Assembly (NCBI GenBank): GCA_014529385.2
Contig: CM043959.1
Location: 1,522,358-1,586,357, forward strand
DNA length: 64,000 nt
From: Adiantum capillus-veneris
Lineage: Eukaryota > Streptophyta > Polypodiopsida > Polypodiales > Pteridaceae
Reading direction: 5' to 3'
The position numbers and the translations under genes are program-made. The stretch's first letter is position 1; every line of letters starts with the position of its first letter. This document shows, piece by piece, positions 32,833-44,199 of the stretch. The notes beneath the pieces were generated by a model, which did no database searches, had not been told where the DNA came from, and was given only the letters and a program-made list of their open reading frames with translations.

Positions 32833-34540
32833 TAATGGAAATGGCCTATGAACTTTGAGAATAGTGGAATTAGGAGAATTAAAGAGAGAATTTTTGTGAC
32901 ACTACTTTGAGAACATAGAGGGTGAAATTAATTGATGGTAGCAACATAATAATAATACTTAATTAACATGGCATCAACAATACTTTTGTAAGAGAGAGAG
33001 TTTAGAGAACCTGACAACAATTGATGACTGGATTTATGTGGAGCTGGTCCACCCTCCAGCAGGATTTTGTATTATAGATTCTCCCATCAAGAGAGACTTG
33101 GTACAATACAATCTTTGTGTTCCTTGTGATGTAGGTGATGCAATGAAGATGGAAAGCTTCATGCATCACGAGCATAACATAGACTTTGTAAAAGGAATCA
33201 ACTATCCCCAATCTCAATCCCAAGGCCTCAAACACCTTCAAAGGTGGAGAGAGCTAGTGGGGAATGAGGGTAGGGAAGAGGAAGAAGAACCATTCATAGG
33301 AGAAAGAAATTGTTCCTCACTTATCATCACTCTTCTTGCTAGCATACATAATAGCATAGTAATAAATATGGAGAAGATGGCAAGCTTAAGCATTGAACCA
33401 TGGCTCTTGGTTGGATTTGCATTCCATAGCCAACAGTGTTGGTGTAGGCTCTTAACTTCTCTACTAGCTTGGAGAAGGAGATGGAGATCTAATTGAAGAG
33501 CAAGGATAAGATCGAAGGGTCTTCAAAACATCCTAGGAAAACTTCCTAGGACAGAAGAGGATGTATATCCTCCTTCAGGTGCTCAGCCCTTAATTGTACA
33601 CCTCGATGATACGACATGTCCTCCTCTCTTTGCACTTCACACAATGAGTGTGTGTGTGTGTGTGGGAGAGTATATCCCCCAAGCAACCCCCCTTCTTGCT
33701 TTGGTCAACCCTCTCTTCTAGCACTCTCTGTCATTTGATTGGACCTCCTCAATCTTGGCCAATCACAAGCCTAGTGCATAACAAGCAATAAGGCTAACCT
33801 TGGGACAAGTGTCCCCCTTCTCGTTTAAGAGAGAGGACTTGATAAATGCATAGGCAATTAATTAAATTAACTAAATTATCATTGGATCCCTTGGGAGGCC
33901 AACCAATAGGCTTTAGGCACACCATGAGGGCAACATGAAGAGGCGGTAAACAAGTGTCCCTGTTGCTTTCTTTGTACCAAGGATGCCTTGTGCAAGGGTG
34001 TATGTGTTCTCTCGCTAGCCCCTAGAATGAGGGCTTGCCACCCTTTTGTAGGGATATGTATTGAATTTGAACACCTTACCCCCTCAAGCACCCTAGTCAT
34101 GGAGCACCTTAGCACCTTAGTCATTAAGCGCCTCAAGCACCTTAGTCAGCAAGCATGACAAGCACCTCAAGCACCTTAGTTAGCAAGCACAACAAGCACC
34201 TCAAGCACTTTAGCGCACGATACGCACCTCAAGCTTGGGTTGGATTCCCACCTCAAGCACATCCCTAGCTTACCTAAGGTCAAAGGACTTTTAACATTAC
34301 TCTTTGGAGGTCTTTAATGAAGCTAACCCTAAGTTCTTTAAGCTCCATTAGCTAGCCTTTCTCTTTGACATATCATCTCTCATTTGGACCCCTTTACCAT
34401 TGGTCCCGTGTTGAGATAGACCCGTAAGCACATGTCTATATTCTAACTCTTGTTCTCGTCTATTCTCATACAATAAATGATCAGTTTAATATGAGAAAAT
34501 AATTTGGGCTGGTTGGATATTAGATTTTTTGATATTACCT
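32833..34540 (-). repeat. LTR-derived block of family C, copy 1
   Basis: The first 55 bp match the PBS-side end of the LTR at 37172 (AATGGAAATG.CCTATGAACT, GAATTAGGAGAATTAAAGAG). From about 33395 to 34540 the block matches 56993-58012. It holds a (GT)n run (33651-33664) and a minisatellite built on CACCTCAAGCACCTTAGTCA (34080-34250). The unit is non-coding; short frames inside it are not supported. Confidence 0.6.
34080..34250. repeat. Minisatellite on CAAGCACCTTAGTCAGCAAG
   Basis: About six imperfect units of roughly 25-30 bp. The equivalent array with different unit divergence lies at 57560-57735. Confidence 0.8.
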
Positions 34541-34887
34541 CTCTCTTGACATCATAATTGTCCTTGATTATGAGGTAGAAGAGATATAGCCTTAGTCATT
34601 AGTCAATGTTTCTTCGCGGGTAGAGGATCCCTTTTTACCCTACAACATCTTTCCAAGAGGGATGACTAATCCGTTTGGTGCTTGGGAGACATAGCTGCCA
34701 CAAGCATGTCTGCTCTTTAGTCCATTTTGTTCTTCCAAGTAGAGTGAAAAATTATACTGAGTGTTTCAGAGACGTCGTCATCACAAACATGATTCTAAAC
34801 ATGCATACTACTTAAATTTGTGCACAATAAAAAGAGAACTAGTCTTATAAGACAAAAACATTGGTCATTTGAAAGAAAGTTTTACAT

Positions 34888-35215
34888 TTTCTTACTCTAA
34901 TGTAGCATTGTAAGCATTGACAAGGTTCATACTATCCTAGTGCCCCTATGATAGAATCCTCATGCTAGAGAGGAGAGATTAAAAATTCTTCTTTGTCAAA
35001 GTAGCTTTGGACATGAAGCCTCAACTTCCCAACTAAGGGAGTAACGAAGGATTTCTTACTCTAATGTAGCATTGTAAGCATTGACAAGGTTCATACTATC
35101 CTAGTGCCCCTATGATAGAATCCTCATGCTAGAGAGGAGAGATTAAAAATTCTTCTTTGTCAAAGTAGCTTTGGACATGAAGCCTCAACTTCCCAATTAA
35201 GGGAGTAACGAAGAT
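34888..35215. repeat. 164 bp tandem duplication inside the element C protease region
   Basis: The block starting CTTACTCTAATGTAGCATTG at 34891 is repeated at 35055 with very few differences. The minus-strand translation (IGKLRLHVQSYFDKEEFLIS, then HEDSIIGA) looks like the C-terminal half of a retropepsin, so the duplication breaks the polyprotein. Confidence 0.85.
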
Positions 35216-36740
35216 TTGTGTCCCTTGAAAGTGGTTGCAACAACTACAATATCTCCCATCTCAAAAGCTTAAATGCCAATCTTGGTGGCCAACTCTATTG
35301 ATATGAATTTGTGAGTAGAGCCAGGGTCAAACAAGATGAGGGCATCATGCTCCCTCACCTTTACCCAAGCATAGGAGAGAGGTGATTCTTTGCAATGAGC
35401 ATCCTCTTTTGGAGCTTCGATAGTGGAAGCTCTAGGAGTCTCTTTGCGATAATTTCTCTTGGGGCAAGAATGATAACCATGTCCTTGCTCCCCACACTTA
35501 AAACATTTATTGGTCCTTGCAAGATTCAAGCTCTTCAGGAGAGAGTTTATTTTTACCTTTGTAAACTCCCTTCTCCCTGGACCAATTGTTGTTGTTGTTG
35601 TCATTGAAATTTGCTTGGGAAGAATTTTGGGCATTGGTTTTCCCCTTTGCATCATTTTTGTCTTTGCTTTCCATGGGCTTGACATTCCATCTAGCCCCTT
35701 GTTGTAAATTGATGCGCAAAGCAACCACAGTGTGGTGGATTACTTCGGTGATAAAACTAGGTTGTTGGGGTTGACGTACTTGACCATCTCTTCAGGTAAT
35801 CCCACACAGAATTGTTGCTTTTACTCGACAAAGTCTATCTTTTTAAACACAATAGCCTTGAGATGCAAATCCCAAAACTTGTCTACATATTTGTGGATAG
35901 ACTCATGAGAGAGAAGCTTCAAACTGCGCCATTCACAGTAAGCACTTTGTCCTTTGCATCGCTTGCAAGGAATTTCTTCATGATGGAAACTCGTAGAGGT
36001 TTCCATGTCTTTGGGACTTCGTTGTTGCCATGAAGGCTAGCCCACCATTGATGAGCTGATTTCTAGAAGTCCATAGCTACATGGCATAGGTTGGAGGACT
36101 CCGTGAAGCCCTCGTCTCCAAAGGCCGCATCAAATTGTTGGATGAAGGCCAATAGCACCAAAGTGAGAAAAGAGATACTCTTTCCTCCCTCTTTGAACTT
36201 CTTGAGATTTTGTGACCTTCTCCATGCAGGGTAAGATTTAGGATGTCCTCCCCTCTTGTATTCTCTAGGAGAATAGTCATAGCTTTTGTCAGAAGAGGAG
36301 GAAGGTGAAGAAGAAGGAGAAGAGGGTGACCTCTTTATTGCCCTTTTCTTCCTTTGTTTCCTCTCTTCCCTTTTGGAGTGAGGAGGAGGATTGTGGGTTG
36401 ACCATTTCCTCTTGGGAGGAGTTGGCGACCGTCTAGACCTCCGTCTTTGTGAAGCCGCATCTTCAGAGGAAAGTAGGGATTCATTACTTTCTTGTTATTT
36501 GGATTCCTCCTCGCGTATGGGAGAGAGTACTTATTTGGGGGTCTCATCAAGAGGCCTCCTAAGCTCTCTCTCCTCTTGGAGAGGAAGGGAAATCCCATAA
36601 GCACGAAGTTTTTGAGTAACTTCGGCTTGCAAAGCAGGGTTGCCCATAGTTTGTTGCAACCTAGTAACAAGATAATTGACAAACATGAGGGCATCATCAT
36701 TAGCACCTTCATGTGCAAAATCAAAGTTATTAATGTTCAT
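35050..36740 (-). pseudogene. Gypsy element C gag and protease
   Basis: Minus-strand Gag-protease remnant, starting with MNINNFDFAHEGANDD near 36740. After several frame changes the Gag core is seen (AFIQQFDAAFGDEGFTESSN, SAHQWWASLHG at about 36030-36150), then WRSLKLLSHESIHKYVDKFW. An intact C-x2-C-x4-H-x4-C knuckle follows (CFKCGEQGHGYHSCPKR, about 35460-35515). The protease start ALILFDPGSTHKFISIELAT has P in place of S/T in the D-S/T-G box. No RT or integrase follows before the non-coding block at 34.5 kb, so the element is internally deleted. Confidence 0.75.
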
Positions 36741-37159
36741 TCTACTCTCTTAGTTATTGTCAGTCATGTTAATTAAACTTATGTATAGATTACTTTGTGC
36801 TTTGGTACCCTCAAAAACCTTAGTCACTACTCATCTTTACCTTTGAAAATACGTTCTCAAGTAGCCACCCATGGTTTAGACATTGTTGATTGCAAACACT
36901 AGTGGAGAGGTCTAGAATTGCTCGGTTGATTACAATTCTTGTTGCGCTTGCACGTAGCTCAATAATGGTAAAGCCAAAGGCAAGCCCCGAGAGGCTCCAT
37001 TATTAAGACTATAGCTCCCAACGATGTACCTCGAGCTAAGGCCTTCTCAACCAAGATAGTAGATCCATGTCCCATTTACCCTATTGCAATAAACACTCCC
37101 AATCTTTCATGGACAACTTAAGGACCTCTCTTCTTAAGCAAGAAAAGAGAAACCAATAA

Positions 37160-37170
37160 CTCTGATACCA
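37160..37170 (-). other. Primer-binding site (initiator tRNA-Met type) of element C
   Basis: On the minus strand it reads TGGTATCAGAG, a perfect match to the initiator-tRNA-Met PBS start, one base from the LTR end. Confidence 0.8.
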
Positions 37171-37171
37171 A

Positions 37172-37461
37172 TGTAATGGAAATGTCCTATGAACTTCGAG
37201 AATAGCAGAATTAGGAGAATTAAAGAGAGCTAAGAGATTAGCCAAGGTTTTTGGTGGTCAAAACTAATAATCTGAGAGCTCTAACTAAAGATAGGTAATG
37301 ATAGGTTGATACAATCTAGAAGCTTGTAGCCCCGGCTCAACTATTACAAGGCTTACTCGAAAAATAGGAGTTACAATATTCCCGATTTATAAAAAAAAAT
37401 AAGTGTTTTTACAAGAGATCTCCAAAAGATGGTATCCGTGTTAGCTTGCTGCTAACATTCA
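37172..37461 (-). mobile_element. 290 bp LTR flanked by a PBS on one side and a polypurine tract on the other
   Basis: On the minus strand it starts TGAATGTTAG and ends CATTACA, with a TATAAAT box at about 37385-37391. The low-coordinate side is followed by the PBS of element C; the high-coordinate side is preceded by a purine tract (minus-strand GGCGAGGAGGGGGGG, 37462-37476). It can thus serve as 5' LTR of C and 3' LTR of the unit above 37.5 kb. Bases 37240-37391 are shared with 56841-56991. Confidence 0.65.
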
Positions 37462-37476
37462 CCCCCCCTCCTCGCC
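37462..37476 (-). other. Polypurine tract
   Basis: Purine-only run on the minus strand immediately upstream of the LTR start, the usual position for priming of plus-strand DNA. Confidence 0.65.
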
Positions 37477-37498
37477 TGTGTTGTCCCTTGACACAACT

Positions 37499-38725
37499 TT
37501 ATGGGCTAAAGTAGTCTTCCGGTTGATGACTGGCGAGGCAGTCTTTAAGCGCATTTAGTGCTTTTTGGTATTTGATCTTCCTCTCTTTTTTTGGCACTTG
37601 CAAGAACTGCATGGTGACTCTATTTTTCAGCTCTACTGCTAAGCAGCCGACAAATTGTGATGTCAGGTTGATGATCACTGGCCCAAATATTTTTGTTCGC
37701 CAAGTGAAGAACCCTATGTAGAACGCTTCCTCAAATGCCAACATATTGTGAGAAGGTAAAAAGATGCATCTGGCGTAGAAGCCATAGAGGACTTCTTCGG
37801 AAGGTTGACCACTGAGATCATAGCACAATCCTTTGTTACCCTCAAGGAATGACATCCACATGATGCTTTCTTGCTTGGGCTAATGGAATACTTCGATGCA
37901 GGTGAGCAACATTCGACAGATTTTGTATAACATTGCACATGATAAATCTGTTAGGCTTCTGAAGAAGGACATGGTCTCCGTTAGGGTTTTCACCATGTAC
38001 TCCTTCGTCGGTGGTCCATTTGTTGGTGCAAGCAATCTGGGGTAATTCAACCAAGTTGGCCGCTTCTTTAGTAGTGCCTCATGTGCTTGCAAAGTCCTTA
38101 CTCGTGGTATAGGATAGAAAGTTGGATCCTGCTGTAGAGCCACAGGTGCTGTTGTGAACAGAATCAAGTACCTTGGGTTCTTGTTCAACCAGCTCAGCCT
38201 CCACCTCGGGTGGTCTTGATCTGTGCCCTCGACTTACATGTCGGTATAAAGCCTTTCTTTAACTTGTAGCAGCTCCACTTTAATCAGAGAGGAGGGCAAG
38301 AATTTTTGGTGCCATTGCACATTGATTTGATTGGGAGTGAGTTGTGTAACGTTTACGAAGTGAAGAACTCTCAGCTCCCAATCCATCGTTGCTTTGCACT
38401 GCTCATCTACCTCTTGTGTAATTATTTCCTTCAATGTATCTTCTTCAGCCTTTGAGAGTTGGACCATTGGCACTGTTTCTGATTCAGTTATGTGTATTTA
38501 AAACTCTTCCATGCCACTTAGCTCTTTGGTTGGCTGCGTCTCCATCTCAGCGAATGAAATAGAGGGGATCTCTACATGGGGCTGCTCTAAAGTGTCTGCC
38601 TCCTCTTGGGTTTTAGGCTGTCCCTCTCTTAATAGCTGGTTGGTTGTGCTATTTCTTTTATTAGCTTGTCTTCTCTTTGGACCCGCATCAAAGTTAGGTC
38701 TCTGCGCTAAGACTGCTCCAATCAA
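37499..38725 (-). pseudogene. Unrecognised retroelement protein, C-terminal part
   Basis: One minus-strand frame interrupted by three stops (after 38498, 38234 and 37880) and ending at 37499, 22 bp before the polypurine tract. Segments such as QLTPNQINVQWHQKFLPSSL, RVRTLQAHEALLKKRPTWLN and FEEAFYIGFFTWRTKIFG are well-formed protein but match no family known to me. The position directly before the polypurine tract and LTR is where plant Athila/Ogre-like elements carry an extra 3' ORF. It probably continues the proteins at 38890-40943, which lie in other frames. Confidence 0.5.
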
Positions 38726-38889
38726 AGCTCCAACTCGAGGTCTTTATGCCTTGTGGACCTCGTATGTTCCTTTGATCAAGGCCACTGCACAATTTTCTCT
38801 AATTTGTCACATAAAATTTTCTTGATCATTTATTCTTTGTTCCGAGTACTATAGAAGGCATTGGGTACATCCAGCTGGACCTAAATCTT

Positions 38890-39252
38890 CTAAACTGACA
38901 AGGTCGTGGTTAGAAGTTCGTTTGTGACTTCCGTCAGCTGTTCATATTTTGTCTTGCATGCATCTGACAATTTTGTAAGCAAATCTCCAAGATCCTCCAT
39001 TTCTTTCTGTTGCTTATCTCTTGCAAGCTGATGTTTTTCAGCTTCTGCTTTCAACTCCTGCACTTGCCTTTGTAAATCGGTGATGACGTTGAGTTGGTCG
39101 TCTAACTCCCCTTGGAGTGCGTCAATCACCATCTCTAATTCTTTGGCCTTTGTGCTACGACTTAGTGCTATTGAGCAAAGTCGTTCAGTCATGTCCTGCA
39201 TTTGCTTAACATACTCATTAACTTGCAGGATGACCTCGTCGTTTGATTGCAA
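38890..39252 (-). pseudogene. Coiled-coil segment of the same retroelement ORF
   Basis: A 120-residue frame with long heptad-like runs (TERLCSIALSRSTKAKELEM, LQGELDDQLNVITDLQRQVQ, ELKAEAEKHQLARDKQQKEM), predicted to form a parallel coiled coil. No zinc finger or enzymatic motif. It lies between a charged Lys/Glu-rich part (39.27-39.98 kb) and the C-terminal part below 38.73 kb. A structural or multimerisation role is inferred only from composition. Confidence 0.5.
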
Positions 39253-39269
39253 GTCTTCATTTCGTTGTA

Positions 39270-39979
39270 GCTTCTTGTGTGTCCGTTGGCAGCATCATGG
39301 CGGCTTTTTGTTGTTTCCCTTGTGACTGTGGCTGATCCTCTTCTGCTTTGTCATCTTGAGGCTTCATGGATGCCTTGGCCTTCTCTTGTTGTGTTGAGGT
39401 AGAGGGTGTTTCCTCGGCCTCCTGTTCTCTAGATTTCTCGATCTTCTTGTTGTCCTCTGATGGTGCAGGATTCTCTGCCCTTTTTGGCTCTTCGTCGTGC
39501 TCTTTTTGCTACTCTTTTGTAGACTTAGCTTCCTTAATTTGTTTAGGCTCTGTCTCCTTGGTGGGTTCAAGTCCTTTGGCTTCCTTTGCTGGTGAATGTG
39601 GTGGGCTCGGCATGGGGTGATCATGTTGTTCAAAAATGGGTGAAGAAGGGTGAGGAGACACATCACCATGATCGTGTTGTGTTGCTCCTTGTTCGGTTGC
39701 TTCCTCTGCTTGCTTTTGATGTTCTGCCACTTCTTGGGCTTCCTTCAACTTCAAAGCCTTGGTTTCTAGATACATTTTTTCTAGTAACTCTATAGGGTCT
39801 TCGGCTTGTTTCCTTGTATGGTGCTTTGTTCTTGGCCCTTTGAGCTCAGTGGGTACCCACTTTGCAAAGTCCTTGCCTTGTGCTCGGCGGCTACGTTCAT
39901 ATGATTGCTTCTCTCTTTCAAATCGGGCTTGTTTCTGGAGCGGCTCCTCTTGATATGCGGCTACGGCTTTTCTTTTCAT
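39270..39979 (-). pseudogene. Charged low-complexity segment of the same ORF
   Basis: Open apart from one stop at 39509-39511. Rich in Lys, Glu, Gln and Pro (RKQAEDPIELLEKMYLETKA; HDHPMPSPPHSPAKEAKGLE). It is probably a disordered linker. The opposite-strand frames in this stretch are hydrophobic shadows. Confidence 0.45.
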
Positions 39980-40061
39980 TTCTTCCCTTCTTGCTCTTTT
40001 TTCTTCGTTATTTGAGCTTTCACTGCTATGTCGTTCTGGCGAGCTCTTGGGAGACTCTTCA

Positions 40062-40943
40062 TCAGACTTGTATGATCTCTTGGTAGATCTTGTAGCTCAA
40101 GAAGAAGGTTGTGTTGACACTATCCAAGTGTTCTGATCTGGGGCAGGCGAGAAGTTGTCGGCCATGCTGATGGCATGGTAAGCAATCTTGGTCAAAACCT
40201 CTGGTGCACCAAGATAAGTGATTTCCCTCTTTCTTTGTCCCTTTCAATGTGGACAAAATATATTGTGCATGGTTAGTTGGTTGCCTGGTGGTTGATTTGA
40301 GGACTTGTGTAAAGGTCGTGGAAACCGCAGGATTTGGTGTTGTATACCTAGGCGGTCTTTTAGCAAGGAAGTGAAAATGTTGATGGTACAACCTTGCGGG
40401 CTCTTCCACCTATTTATGAATGAGGCCGACAAATGTGGTCGCGGCGGTTTCCTTGGTGAAAGTTCTGGCCGTCTTTCTATCTCTTGCCCTCATTGTCATT
40501 CCTTCTCTTGGCAGTCTGAGTGCTTCTGCCACTATCTCCTTGGTAATCACTACTTCAACCTTATTCCCTTGTGGATCAGAGATTTGAGTGGTTCCATCTT
40601 CTTTGATCGTGGAAAAAAGCTCATAAGCTTTTTGGAAGTCCACTCCACATAGCTCTTGTTCATAGAAATATTTGAGTCCTAGCCTTTGGTTGGCTTCTTT
40701 TGTCTGGGGCTTTGTGGTGACATCATATACTTCTTTGGGTAGAAGTGGAAGCTCTACATGGTGTCCTTCCTCGCTCTTGAATCTGCCAGTGAACATTGTG
40801 GTGTTGTGCTCTTCAAGTTGTTCCTTTGAGAGATAAGTTGCTTTTGCATTCTTGACTGAATCGGGGTCTAGTTGATATGATGGCAGCTCTTGCAACTTTT
40901 CTTTTTGGTTGAGCTTCTTCTTGGCCTTCTCTGCTGCTTGCAT
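40062..40943 (-). pseudogene. N-terminal domain of the coiled-coil retroelement ORF
   Basis: Starts at 40943 (MQAAEKAKKKLNQKEKLQEL) right after the palindrome-repeat leader. Contains GRFKSEEGHHVELPLLPKEV and FSTIKEDGTTQISDPQGNKV followed by EVVITKEIVAEALRLPREG. The last part (a short beta region, then I-x-E-A-L-x-L-P) resembles the N-terminal domain of plant 'putative plant transposon/plant mobile domain' proteins found in Athila-like elements; this is a pattern resemblance, not a firm assignment. One stop at 40410-40412 interrupts the frame, which then continues to 40062. Confidence 0.45.
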
Positions 40944-41131
40944 GGCTCCTGTTGAGTGAATAGAGTGTCAAAGTTAGCAAATTTGGCAGATTTTTCTTTG
41001 AAAGGTCCTTCAGTCTGAAATGCTGACAATTTTGGTCCAACTTGCTTCAAATCAATTTTTGAACATACATAGATGCATAAAAACATGTAAGAAACAAAAT
41101 TATAAAGTCCAAACAAAAAATTGCAACAAAA

Positions 41132-41731
41132 GTAAATAATCACGATTATTTACAACTGAGTATTTTTTTCAACTTTTTGCAAACTTGGCATTACAGGCTT
41201 GAAGTATATACCAAATAGATACTCTGAGTGAAATATGGGCTCATTTGAGTGCACTGAGTGAAAATGGTGCCAAATTTAGGCTTTAGGTCTCTAAAAGAGT
41301 AGATGTAAAGAGATTTTGAGATTTTGAACTCCAAATTTGTTCAAACTTGGCTAGTGGCCTTAGGGCATCATGTACATTGGATGTATGATGGCAAAATTGC
41401 AAATTTCTACCATTTTGGCCAAAAAGTAAATAATCGCGATTATTAACTTTTCTACCAAAATGGACATTTTTTAGTACAACTTGGTTCTAGGCATTGTATA
41501 GACCTTGTGTATGTCATATGAGGTGATTGGGATCAAGAAATGTGGCTCATAACTCATAATTTGGCTTGCAAAGACTTCTTTGCGTTTCTTGGCAATTTTC
41601 CAAGTTATATGTGATCATTTTGGTTCATACTTGATTTTTGGCATGTATTAGGTGTCTACAAGTGATAGATGATGCGATGATGTAACTTTCAAGAAAATAT
41701 AGTGCAAAAGTAAATAATCGCGATTACTTAC
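41132..41731. repeat. Three-copy palindrome series, core TAAATAATCGCGATTATTTA
   Basis: 22 bp sites at 41132-41153, 41426-41447 and 41710-41731, spaced 294 and 284 bp. Each differs from the perfect palindrome by one base at most in each arm. The spacers are strongly diverged. The same motif forms the series at 53243-54107. Confidence 0.85.
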
Positions 41732-41735
41732 AGAA

Positions 41736-43120
41736 GTCACGTTTTTCTTGCAAAACTTAAATTTTTTGACCTAAACACATTCTATACACCTAAAACAAGT
41801 CCTAAATTGAGTTTGGTAAAATTTGGCCTTGCCGGCATCACTTTGTGCTCTGTCAACTCTGAAATCTCTAATTTTTGTGACTACACTGTCTGGTAGTCAC
41901 TTTTAAAGGTATGGACTTGTCAGCAACATAGTCATGAAGCAACTCATCCAATTTTGGCCCATTTGGAGTCAGTTTAACCCCGTATGTCAAATTTGACGCT
42001 TTGTAGCCTTCAATCCGTTTTCTGCTTTCCGAGGGCTTTGCTTGATTTATTTCACGAAACCCATCATATACATTGTATGTAGACCTCATAGGTAAGCCGT
42101 CTGTGGAGTCAGAACCCAATTCTGGCATCTGACAAAAACTTGGGACCCCCTCAACCTTTGCAAATGGTCAACTGTTGCTATAAAAGTGTTTCAATATGTT
42201 GGGGCATGCTACTGTTCAAATCTCATCCGATTTGGTTGAGCTGACAGGCCGCTATGGTCGATTTTTGGTCGTAGGTCTTCATGCACTGCTCGGATTCTAG
42301 GGTTTTTTCCAGGGGTTTAGACTAGCTACTAAACGTACAAAATGGATCATTGATGAGTAAAGAACTTACCCCTCATGTATTGTGTGAGATAGCACTGAAA
42401 ACGGGTAACTGTAGACTCCAGAAAAGACGCGCGAAAGAGGTCGAAACGCTCTCTCTCCCCAAAGGCAACAATTGGAAATGAGGTGATTTTAGCCTACCTT
42501 GGGTATCTATACTCGGACTTCCCGAACCAATTTTTCTCAGATTCCCCTTTTAGTCCTACTAGGCCATGAAATCTATGTTAGGCTCAAAAAATTTCCCAAT
42601 CGGATCCCTGTAGCTCATTCTGCAAGAAGTTTGCAAAAGCACGTCTGGCCACCTAATTTAGGCTTCCCGCTTCCATCTTTCGATTTCATTGAAATTTTTT
42701 GTGCTTGCCCGCCTTGACTTTCTGATCACCACCGTGTCTTTAGTTTTTCCATCTGAGATTCTTTGCTATTTATTATTAATTTTGGACTTGTTTATTGAAA
42801 AAATCAAAGAAAATAACAAAATGCTCTAAAAAAGCAAAGTGAAAATCCAATAATTAAGAAAATCTATTGAAAAACACAGCTTTATTGTTTTTTGTTGGAT
42901 TTCTCCATTTTTAAGTCTCAATATCGAGAAAAATGATGAAAAATAATAAAAAGGACTATTTTTTGATGATTTTCTAATAGTATATACACTATTTACACTC
43001 ATCGGGGAGATATTATCAATTAAATTTCACCTGTTGATGAATTATAAGGGCATTATTAGGTTATTTTGCAAAAAATCACACGCTAACATCAAACTTTTTC
43101 CTCTCTCTTCAAACATTGCC
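41736..43120 (-). other. Non-coding leader or LTR-like region above the coiled-coil ORF
   Basis: AT-rich, without a supported gene. Minus-strand GTTGCC-TTT-GGGGA at about 42456-42475 is a poor match to a tRNA-Asp PBS, and a purine run lies at 43089-43104 on the minus strand. These could bracket an LTR (about 42.48-43.09 kb) separating element B from a further element, but no matching partner LTR was found. Confidence 0.3.
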
Positions 43121-43129
43121 CTTAATGAC

Positions 43130-44165
43130 TTAGTACTCTTCCACCCCTCCTAGATGGCGTACTTCGGGACAACTGTGTGCATGGGTTGAACAATCGTGTC
43201 TATTCATAGTCGTGGTTGGCTCTACCATGCTTTGAAGATCAATGTAGTTCAAATCATTATGATGTGCAAGAGGTGGGTCTTGAGTGATTAACTCAAGGGT
43301 TTCTGATGTTGAGGCTTGCTGATGTTGTCTGCCAAAGAGCAATTCTTGTAGCTTGTAGCTTTGACTCGCCATTGATACCTTGGTTTGCTTGGTGCAGAAC
43401 GGTGTGGTTGAGGTTTCTAAGTCTTAACTCTCCATGATTGGTTTTCCCGTTTACGGAGAAGATAAGTGCTCTTTTTTCTACCAAATCAATTTCGTGTTAG
43501 GTTCTTTGCTCGGAGATGCTCGTCTCTGAGTTTTCACTTTTAGAACCGTCGTTGGTATTGTCAATGATGTTTTGGGCACCCAGATTTGAATCGGCTTTTC
43601 CTTAAGTTGTGCTTTCTGTACCCAGATTTGCCTGACTCCTTGCATGCTACTTGTAGCATTTGCTTGTCGAGAGAATGGAGAAGATTAATTACTTCGTGGT
43701 TTTCTCTGCTGGTAATTGCCTTTTCATTCCTCCTTGCTTGGTGCAATCGGAACAATGAGTTGTCCGCCTTTAGGTGATAGCTTGAGCTTATTCGTATTGC
43801 AATCTGGTACTACCTTGTACGTCCGCATCCATGGAATTCTAGGAATCATCGTCTCATTCATGTGTTCATCTGGTAAGCATACAAACTGATAAGGACATGA
43901 ACATCCATGTACAATCACATTCAAGTTGACAACTCCCAATGTTAGTGCTGGGTTCTTGTTGCATCCTTTGATAGTCGTTATTCCTGTCGTCAATGCTTGA
44001 CTTGTTGCTTTCTTGTACGTGGAATAACTGACCACATTTACTCGAGCTCATGTATCGACCAAAGCATTTGTGCTATGGTTGTTGAGCTGCACTTTGATGT
44101 GAAGGTCCATTCCATCTAGCCATTCTTCATCTATTGACACTGCATCTTTTGCAATTTCCATTGTC
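43130..44165 (-). pseudogene. Second retropepsin-like ORF downstream of the integrase
   Basis: Begins with MEIAKDAVSIDEEWLDGMDL near 44165, directly after the integrase end of element B. At about 44045-44060 the frame reads ALVDT, a TGA stop, then ARVNVVSYSTYKK. This is the aspartic-protease box A-L-V-D-T-G-A with the Gly codon GGA changed to TGA. The C-terminal part (LGVVNLNVIVHGCSCPYQFV, then PRIPWMRTYKV) is compatible with a retropepsin fold. More stops follow to 43130. Element B already has a protease in the usual place (48.4-49.3 kb). The result is therefore a second protease-like domain, or the head of another truncated element. Confidence 0.5.
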
Positions 44166-44199
44166 GCTCATCTATTTCTAGTGTGTTGATGGGAATATG

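Noticed and set aside
36335-40409. Plus-strand hydrophobic ORFs opposite elements C and the coiled-coil protein
   Set aside because: They mirror the Lys/Glu-rich minus-strand coding sequence and lack independent support.
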